A stretch of DNA of 30,659 nucleotides from 66-474 sp035249175 (GTDB lineage Bacteria; Pseudomonadota; Gammaproteobacteria; Xanthomonadales; Rhodanobacteraceae). Positions within the stretch are counted from its first letter, which is position 1; each line of letters starts with the position of its first letter. The stretch is from positions 1-30,659 of the forward strand of contig DATFGT010000056.1 of assembly GCA_035249175.1 (NCBI GenBank). Reading direction: 5' to 3'. Shown here one piece after another: positions 25,947 through 30,659 of the stretch. The position numbers were made by a program, and so were the translations under genes. Under the pieces are notes generated by a model that was given only the letters and a program-made list of their open reading frames with translations, did not search any database and was not told the origin of the DNA.

Positions 25947-26040
25947 CGTCATCCCGGCGAAAGCCGGGACCCAGCGCCTTTCTCTGCAAGATCAGAGTCG
26001 CTGGGTTCCGGATCGCGGTTGCGCCGCGTCCGGAATGACG
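25947..26040. repeat. CGTCAT...ATGACG palindromic interspersed repeat, copy 1
   Basis: A 94-bp element whose ends are CGTCATCCCGGC and the inverted TCCGGAATGACG, with inner arms GGCGAAAGCC. Similar repeats starting with GTCAT(C/T)CCGG are common in proteobacterial intergenic DNA. It sits between rpmA's terminator and obgE. A diverged relative is at 29947-30071. Confidence 0.75.
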
Positions 26041-26066
26041 CCGGATTTTAATTGACTGTTCAAATG

Positions 26067-26089
26067 AAAAGCCCCGCTCGAAGCGGGGC
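26067..26089 (-). terminator. Intrinsic terminator of rplU-rpmA
   Basis: GCCCCGCT and AGCGGGGC form an 8-bp GC-rich stem with a 3-base loop; on the minus strand TTTT follows. It lies 26 bases after the rpmA stop. Confidence 0.85.
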
Positions 26090-26115
26090 CTTCCGAATAG
26101 CGTTGTCGGATCGCG

Positions 26116-26373
26116 TCAGCCCGCGACCACGTTCACCGTGCGCTGGCGCTTGGGGCCTTTGATCGAAAACTCCACCTTGCCGTCGACCAGCGCGAACAGC
26201 GTGTGGTCGCGGCCCAAGCCTACGCCCACACCCGGGTGGAACTGGGTGCCGCGCTGGCGGACGATGATGTTGCCGGCTTCGACGGCTTGGCCGCCGTACA
26301 GTTTGACCCCGAGGTATTTCGGGTTGGAGTCGCGGCCGTTGCGCGAAGAACCTACGCCTTTTTTGTGTGCCAT
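26116..26373 (-). CDS. rpmA: 50S ribosomal protein L27
   Basis: An 85-residue large-subunit protein whose N-terminus reaches the peptidyl-transferase centre. The sequence AHKKGVGSSRNGRDSNPKYLGVK and IIVRQRGTQFHPG are diagnostic. There is no cleavable N-terminal extension of the Firmicutes kind. It follows rplU by 12 bases in the usual order, with a terminator after it. Confidence 0.98.
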   Translation of the reverse strand: MAHKKGVGSSRNGRDSNPKYLGVKLYGGQAVEAGNIIVRQRGTQFHPGVGVGLGRDHTLFALVDGKVEFSIKGPKRQRTVNVVAG

Positions 26374-26385
26374 GGCGGCTTCTCC

Positions 26386-26706
26386 TTACTTGCTGCCACC
26401 GGCGATGCCGGTGATCTCGATTTCGGTGTAGTGCTGCCGGTGGCCCATCTGCTTGCGATGGTGCTTGCGGCGACGGAATTTCACGATGCGCACCTTGTCG
26501 GCGCGGCCGTGGGCGCGCACCTTGGCGGTGACGCTGGCGCCGGCGACCATCGGACTGCCGACAGTGACGCCCTCGCCTTCGCCGACCAGCAACACCTGGT
26601 CGAAGGTAACCGCGGCGTCGGGCTCGACATCCAGTTTTTCGACGCGAAGGACTTCGCCCTGCATCACGCGGTACTGGCGACCGCCGGTAAGAATGACTGC
26701 GTACAT
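26386..26706 (-). CDS. rplU: 50S ribosomal protein L21
   Basis: A 106-residue large-subunit protein that binds 23S rRNA together with L20. MYAVILTGGRQYRV at the start and VRIVKFRRRKHHRKQMGHRQ near the end are typical. It is the first gene of the rplU-rpmA operon. I could not identify a convincing promoter in the roughly 100 bases upstream. Confidence 0.98.
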   Translation of the reverse strand: MYAVILTGGRQYRVMQGEVLRVEKLDVEPDAAVTFDQVLLVGEGEGVTVGSPMVAGASVTAKVRAHGRADKVRIVKFRRRKHHRKQMGHRQHYTEIEITGIAGGSK

Positions 26707-26810
26707 GGCTTCGGCTCTCTGGTTCTGTCGTTATTCTGGGTCGATAGAGCGCGATCCAGTGCGCTCGAACCGTCAATTCTAGCGTGATTTCAGGGGATTG
26801 GGCAAGCTTC

Positions 26811-26957
26811 TCCCCTCTCCCTCCGGTAGAGGGTGGCGCGAAGCGCCGGGTGTGAGGGTTCGGCCTCGCGCACACTTGATGACTGCGCAAGACTCGAACC
26901 CTCACCCCCGGCGCTACGCGCCCGGCCTACGGCCGCCTCTCCCGGAGGGAGAGGGGA
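26811..26957. repeat. 147-bp MITE-like inverted repeat upstream of uvrA
   Basis: The ends are 15-bp exact inverted repeats: TCCCCTCTCCCTCCG (26811-26825) and its complement at 26943-26957. Inner arms also pair: GCGCGAAGCGCCGGG...GAGGGTTCG with CGAACCCTCACCCCCGGCG. This is the layout of a small non-autonomous element. It fills much of the 336-base gap between rplU and uvrA; the gap has no gene. A partial arm is at 20399-20417. Confidence 0.8.
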
Positions 26958-27042
26958 GCAAAGCGCAACCATCGAAATACGGCCCCGCGCACCCCACATC
27001 GGGCGGGTCGCTATAGTAACGGGCTTTGTCGCACGCATTCCC

Positions 27043-29910
27043 ATGGACACCATCCGCATCCGCGGTGCCCGCACCCATAATCTCAAGAACATCGACCTCG
27101 ACCTGCCGCGCGATCAACTGATCGTGATCACCGGTCTGTCGGGTTCGGGCAAGTCGTCGCTCGCCTTCGACACCCTGTACGCCGAAGGCCAGCGTCGCTA
27201 CGTCGAGTCGCTGTCGTCCTACGCCCGGCAGTTCCTTTCGATGATGGAAAAGCCCGACGTCGACCACATCGAGGGTCTGTCGCCGGCGATTTCCATCGAG
27301 CAGAAATCGACCTCGCACAACCCGCGTTCGACGGTCGGCACCATCACCGAGATCCATGATTACCTGCGCCTGTTGTACGCGCGCGTCGGCACCCCGCGCT
27401 GCCCGAATCATGGCACGCCACTGGCGGCGCAAACCGTCAGCCAGATGGTCGACGCCACCCTCGCGCTGCCGGAAGACAAGCGCTATATGCTGCTGGCGCC
27501 GGTGGTGCGCGAGCGCAAGGGCGAGCACGTGCAGGTGTTCGAGCAGTTGCGCGCGCAGGGTTTCGTGCGCGCGCGCGTGGACGGCACGGTGTACGACCTC
27601 GATGCCGTGCCGGCGCTGGGCCTTCGCATCAAGCACACCATCGAAGTGGTGATCGACCGTTTCCGTCCCCGCGCGGACTTGAAACAGCGCCTCGCAGAGT
27701 CGTTTGAAACCGCGCTGCGTCTGGGTGAGGGCCTGGCGATCCTGGTCGATGTCGACGACGACAAGGCGCCAGAACAACTGTTCTCATCGCGCTATTCCTG
27801 CCCGCTGTGCGACTACTCCCTGCCGGAGCTGGAGCCGCGGCTGTTCTCGTTCAACTCGCCGGTGGGCGCCTGTCCGAACTGCGACGGGCTGGGCGTAACC
27901 CAGTTCTTCGATCCGGCGCGCGTGGTCGCGCATCCGGAACGCAGCTTCGGCGAGGGCGCGGTGCGCGGTTGGGACCGCCGCAACCCGCACTTTTTCCAGA
28001 TGATCCGCTCGCTGGCCAAGCACTACCGGTTCGACGTGGAAACGCCTTGGCAGGGCCTTCCGAAGAAAACCCGCGACGCGATCCTGTTCGGCTCCGGCGA
28101 GGAAAAGATCGAGTTCCGCTATCTGGGCCACGGCAATGGCTCCGGATTCACGCGCAAGCACGGTTTCGAGGGCGTGGTGCCGAATCTGGAGCGCCGCTGG
28201 AAGGAAACCGAATCCAACATGGTGCGTGAGGAACTGGCGCGCTTCATCAGCGAACGGCCGTGCCCCGAATGCCATGGCGAGCGCCTGAACCTTTCTGCGC
28301 GCAACGTGTTCGTGGGCGAGAAGAACCTGCCGTCGCTGTCGGCGCTGGCGATCAGCGACGCACGCAGCTTCGTCGATGGCTTGCAACTCGCCGGTTGGCG
28401 CGGCGAAATTGCCGAACGCATCGTCAAGGAAATCCGCGAGCGCCTGCGTTTCCTGATCGACGTCGGCCTGGATTACCTGACGCTGGATCGCAAGGCGGAC
28501 TCGTTGTCCGGCGGCGAAGCGCAGCGCATCCGCCTCGCCTCGCAGATCGGCGCGGGCCTGGTTGGCGTGATGTACGTGCTTGACGAACCGTCGATCGGCC
28601 TGCACCAGCGCGACAACGAACGCCTGCTCGGTACGCTGACGCGCCTGCGCGACCTCGGCAACACCGTGATCGTGGTCGAGCATGACGAAGACGCAATCCG
28701 CCATGCCGACCGCATCGTGGACATCGGCCCCGGCGCGGGCGTGCACGGCGGCGAGGTGGTGGCCGAAGGCAAGCTGGACGACATCCTGAAGGCGCCGCGT
28801 TCGCTGACCGGGCAATATCTTTCCGGCCGGCGCAGTATCGGCGTGCCGCAATTGCGCCGCCAGCCCGATCCCAAGCGCGTGCTGAAACTGAAAGGCGCGC
28901 GCGGCAACAACCTGCAGCGCGTCGATCTGGAAATTCCCGCCGGCTTGTTCACCTGCATTACCGGCGTGTCTGGCTCGGGCAAGTCGACCCTCGTCAACGA
29001 CACGCTGTTCCGGATCGCAGCCGTGGAATTGAATGGCGCGTCCACGCAACCTGCACCGTATGAATCGATTGAAAAACTGGACCTGTTCGACAAGGTGCTG
29101 GACATCGACCAGTCGCCGATCGGTCGCACGCCGCGTTCGAATCCCGCCACGTACACCGGCGTGTTCACGCCCTTGCGCGAACTGTTCGCGCAGGTGCCCG
29201 AGTCGCGCGCGCGTGGCTACCAGGCGGGCCGCTTCAGCTTCAACGTCAAGGGCGGCCGCTGCGAAGCTTGCGAAGGCGATGGGCTGATCAAGGTCGAAAT
29301 GCACTTCCTGCCGGACATGTACGTGCCGTGCGACGTCTGCCATGGCAAGCGTTACAACCGGGAGACGCTGGAAATCCTGTACAAGGGCTACACCATCGCC
29401 GATGTGCTGGACATGACCGTCGAGCAGGCGCTGGAAGTGTTCGCGCCGGTGCCGCAGATCGCGCGCAAGCTGGAAACCCTGATGGACGTTGGCCTTGGTT
29501 ACATCAAGCTGGGCCAGAGCGCGACCACGCTGTCGGGCGGCGAAGCGCAGCGCGTGAAACTGTCCAAGGAACTGTCGCGCCGCGATACCGGCAACACGCT
29601 GTACATCCTCGACGAGCCGACCACCGGCCTGCACTTCCACGATATCGAGCAACTGCTGCGCGTGCTGCATCGACTCGTGGATGGCGGTAGCACGGTGGTC
29701 GTGATCGAGCACAATCTGGATGTCATCAAGACCGCCGACTGGGTCGTCGACCTCGGCCCTGAAGGCGGCGCGGGCGGTGGGCGCATCATCGCCACCGGTA
29801 CTCCGGAAGAGATCGCCGCAGCGCCGAATTCGTACACCGGCCAATTCCTTGCACCGGTGCTCGAAACAGCCACAACATCGAAATCCTCACGCAAGAAGAA
29901 GCGCGCATGA
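27043..29910 (+). CDS. uvrA: UvrABC system protein A (excision repair ATPase)
   Basis: UvrA finds bulky DNA damage and loads UvrB. The 955-residue protein carries two ABC ATPase modules: Walker A GLSGSGKSS (31-39) and GVSGSGKST (641-649), signatures LSGGEAQRIRLASQIG and LSGGEAQRVKLSKELS, and Walker B segments ending LDEPSIGLH and LDEPTTGLH. Zinc sites are C253/C256/C277/C280 and C740/C743/C763/C766, all intact. The ATG at 27043 starts the conserved MDTIRIRGARTHNLKNIDLD; earlier in-frame codons run into the interspersed repeat. A TATAGT lies at 27012-27017 but no good -35 is seen. Confidence 0.98.
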   Translation: MDTIRIRGARTHNLKNIDLDLPRDQLIVITGLSGSGKSSLAFDTLYAEGQRRYVESLSSYARQFLSMMEKPDVDHIEGLSPAISIEQKSTSHNPRSTVGTITEIHDYLRLLYARVGTPRCPNHGTPLAAQTVSQMVDATLALPEDKRYMLLAPVVRERKGEHVQVFEQLRAQGFVRARVDGTVYDLDAVPALGLRIKHTIEVVIDRFRPRADLKQRLAESFETALRLGEGLAILVDVDDDKAPEQLFSSRYSCPLCDYSLPELEPRLFSFNSPVGACPNCDGLGVTQFFDPARVVAHPERSFGEGAVRGWDRRNPHFFQMIRSLAKHYRFDVETPWQGLPKKTRDAILFGSGEEKIEFRYLGHGNGSGFTRKHGFEGVVPNLERRWKETESNMVREELARFISERPCPECHGERLNLSARNVFVGEKNLPSLSALAISDARSFVDGLQLAGWRGEIAERIVKEIRERLRFLIDVGLDYLTLDRKADSLSGGEAQRIRLASQIGAGLVGVMYVLDEPSIGLHQRDNERLLGTLTRLRDLGNTVIVVEHDEDAIRHADRIVDIGPGAGVHGGEVVAEGKLDDILKAPRSLTGQYLSGRRSIGVPQLRRQPDPKRVLKLKGARGNNLQRVDLEIPAGLFTCITGVSGSGKSTLVNDTLFRIAAVELNGASTQPAPYESIEKLDLFDKVLDIDQSPIGRTPRSNPATYTGVFTPLRELFAQVPESRARGYQAGRFSFNVKGGRCEACEGDGLIKVEMHFLPDMYVPCDVCHGKRYNRETLEILYKGYTIADVLDMTVEQALEVFAPVPQIARKLETLMDVGLGYIKLGQSATTLSGGEAQRVKLSKELSRRDTGNTLYILDEPTTGLHFHDIEQLLRVLHRLVDGGSTVVVIEHNLDVIKTADWVVDLGPEGGAGGGRIIATGTPEEIAAAPNSYTGQFLAPVLETATTSKSSRKKKRA

Positions 29911-29946
29911 ACGCGCTGCAACGACAGCGCGGCTCATGCTTCTTGC

Positions 29947-30071
29947 CGTCATTCCGGGGCTGCCTGCGCTGTTTGCGGGCAGAACCCGGGATCCATTTTT
30001 TCGAGCCCGACAATCAAAACTGGATTCCGGCTTCCCTCGCCGACAAGACCGGCGATGGCCCCGGGATGACG
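29947..30071. repeat. CGTCAT...ATGACG palindromic interspersed repeat, copy 2
   Basis: A 125-bp element bounded by CGTCATTCCGGGG and the inverted CCCCGGGATGACG. It contains GGATCCATTTTT and AAACTGGATTCCGG, which pair loosely as inner arms. It shares end sequence with 25947-26040 and fills the gap between uvrA and the thioesterase gene. Confidence 0.75.
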
Positions 30072-30085
30072 AAGAGAAAATCTGC

Positions 30086-30601
30086 ATGACCGACAACAAG
30101 AAAACCGTAGCCAAGCGGTCCCAGCGCAAACGCGGCAAGACCAAGGCCGCATCCGGGACAGCCGCGCCTCGCACGAATGCGCCGATAACCGCTGCATCCG
30201 TGCCAACGCGCACAATCGCCGTGATCCCCCTGCACGTACGCTGGCGCGACCTCGACGCGTTCAACCACGTCAACAATTCGTCGTACCTGACATTTCTGGA
30301 AGAAGCACGCTTGCAGTGGCTGCGGAACGTGCCGGGCGATTGGTTCAACGAACATGCGATGCCCGTGATGGCCGCGGTGGAACTGCACTACCGCAAGCCG
30401 ATCGAATGGCCGGCCGAGATCGACGTGCTGTTGAGTTGCGAACGCCTCGGCAATTCGTCGATGACGATCGGCAATCGCATCGTCGACCGCAACGATCATG
30501 CATGCATCTACGCCGACGGCAGCGTGGTGATGGTCTGGGTCGATCCCGCGACGGGCGCTTCCGTTGCTCTTCCCGACGCGATTCGCAACGCCTGTACCTG
30601 A
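30086..30601 (+). CDS. Acyl-CoA thioesterase, hot-dog fold (YbgC/4HBT type)
   Basis: A 171-residue protein. Residues about 46-170 form a 4HBT hot-dog domain with the signature RWRDLDAFNHVNNSSYLTFLEEAR; D57 or D55 is the likely catalytic acid and NHVNN the active-site turn. Such enzymes hydrolyse acyl-CoA thioesters; chain length is unknown. The first 45 residues are a Lys/Arg/Ala/Thr-rich tail with no family match and probable disorder. The ATG at 30086 lies 14 bases after the palindromic repeat; GAAGAGAAA may serve as ribosome site. A later start is possible, but no Met occurs in the tail. It follows uvrA on the same strand. Confidence 0.87.
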   Translation: MTDNKKTVAKRSQRKRGKTKAASGTAAPRTNAPITAASVPTRTIAVIPLHVRWRDLDAFNHVNNSSYLTFLEEARLQWLRNVPGDWFNEHAMPVMAAVELHYRKPIEWPAEIDVLLSCERLGNSSMTIGNRIVDRNDHACIYADGSVVMVWVDPATGASVALPDAIRNACT

Positions 30602-30659
30602 TCTTGCGATCATCGGCGATCATCATCAAAGAATCGCTCGCAGGCACGGACGATTCGAA

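Noticed and set aside
27784..29844. 686-codon open frame on the minus strand
   Set aside because: It is antisense to uvrA and shows only compositional bias.

Overview
The window is GC-rich chromosomal DNA from a gammaproteobacterium, most likely of the Xanthomonadales (Rhodanobacteraceae/Xanthomonadaceae). The grounds are a Xanthomonas/Caulobacter-type TonB-dependent receptor beside a GH13_23-like alpha-glucosidase, a LacI regulator and a glucokinase; the order queG / nnr-tsaE-amiB; and rplU-rpmA-obgE next to rpsT and murJ. I place the organism by gene content, not by a database match.

Layout. 1-5216: a malto-oligosaccharide utilisation locus. A TonB receptor (cut by the left edge) is divergent from alpha-glucosidase, LacI regulator and glucokinase; the divergent gap carries two inverted copies of a 15-bp operator-like site. 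5492-7558: uvrB, leftward. 7721-12288: a two-gene SIR2-like/TIR plus membrane STAND-ATPase/TPR-like module, translationally coupled, which is the most interesting part of the window. 12367-13520: a small cupin and an orphan GspH/FimT-like pseudopilin. 13656-15155: an orphan HMG-CoA-synthase-family enzyme. 15292-15368: tRNA-Asn(GTT) with a near-consensus promoter, a terminator, and a duplicated tRNA 5' fragment in its leader. 15628-20307: amiB-like amidase, tsaE, nnr and divergent queG. 20434-22596: panB-panC-panD, leftward. 22774-24752: murJ divergent from rpsT. 24869-26706: rplU-rpmA-obgE, leftward. 27043-29910: uvrA. 30086-30601: a hot-dog thioesterase.

How the genes fit together. The left locus would import malto-oligosaccharides across the outer membrane, cut them to glucose and phosphorylate it under LacI-type control. 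UvrA and UvrB are two parts of nucleotide excision repair, encoded about 20 kb apart. PanBCD makes pantothenate. MurJ and the amidase act on cell-wall synthesis and remodelling. TsaE (t6A), QueG (queuosine), tRNA-Asn and three ribosomal proteins serve translation. The TIR/STAND pair has the architecture of a bacterial conflict or immune system: a TIR domain with the usual catalytic Glu on one protein and a STAND switch with a C-terminal helical repeat sensor on the other. I see no phage, transposase or integrase genes beside it, and its base composition looks like that of its neighbours.

Non-coding DNA is dominated by short palindromic interspersed repeats of several families. I saw no CRISPR array, insertion sequence or rRNA.
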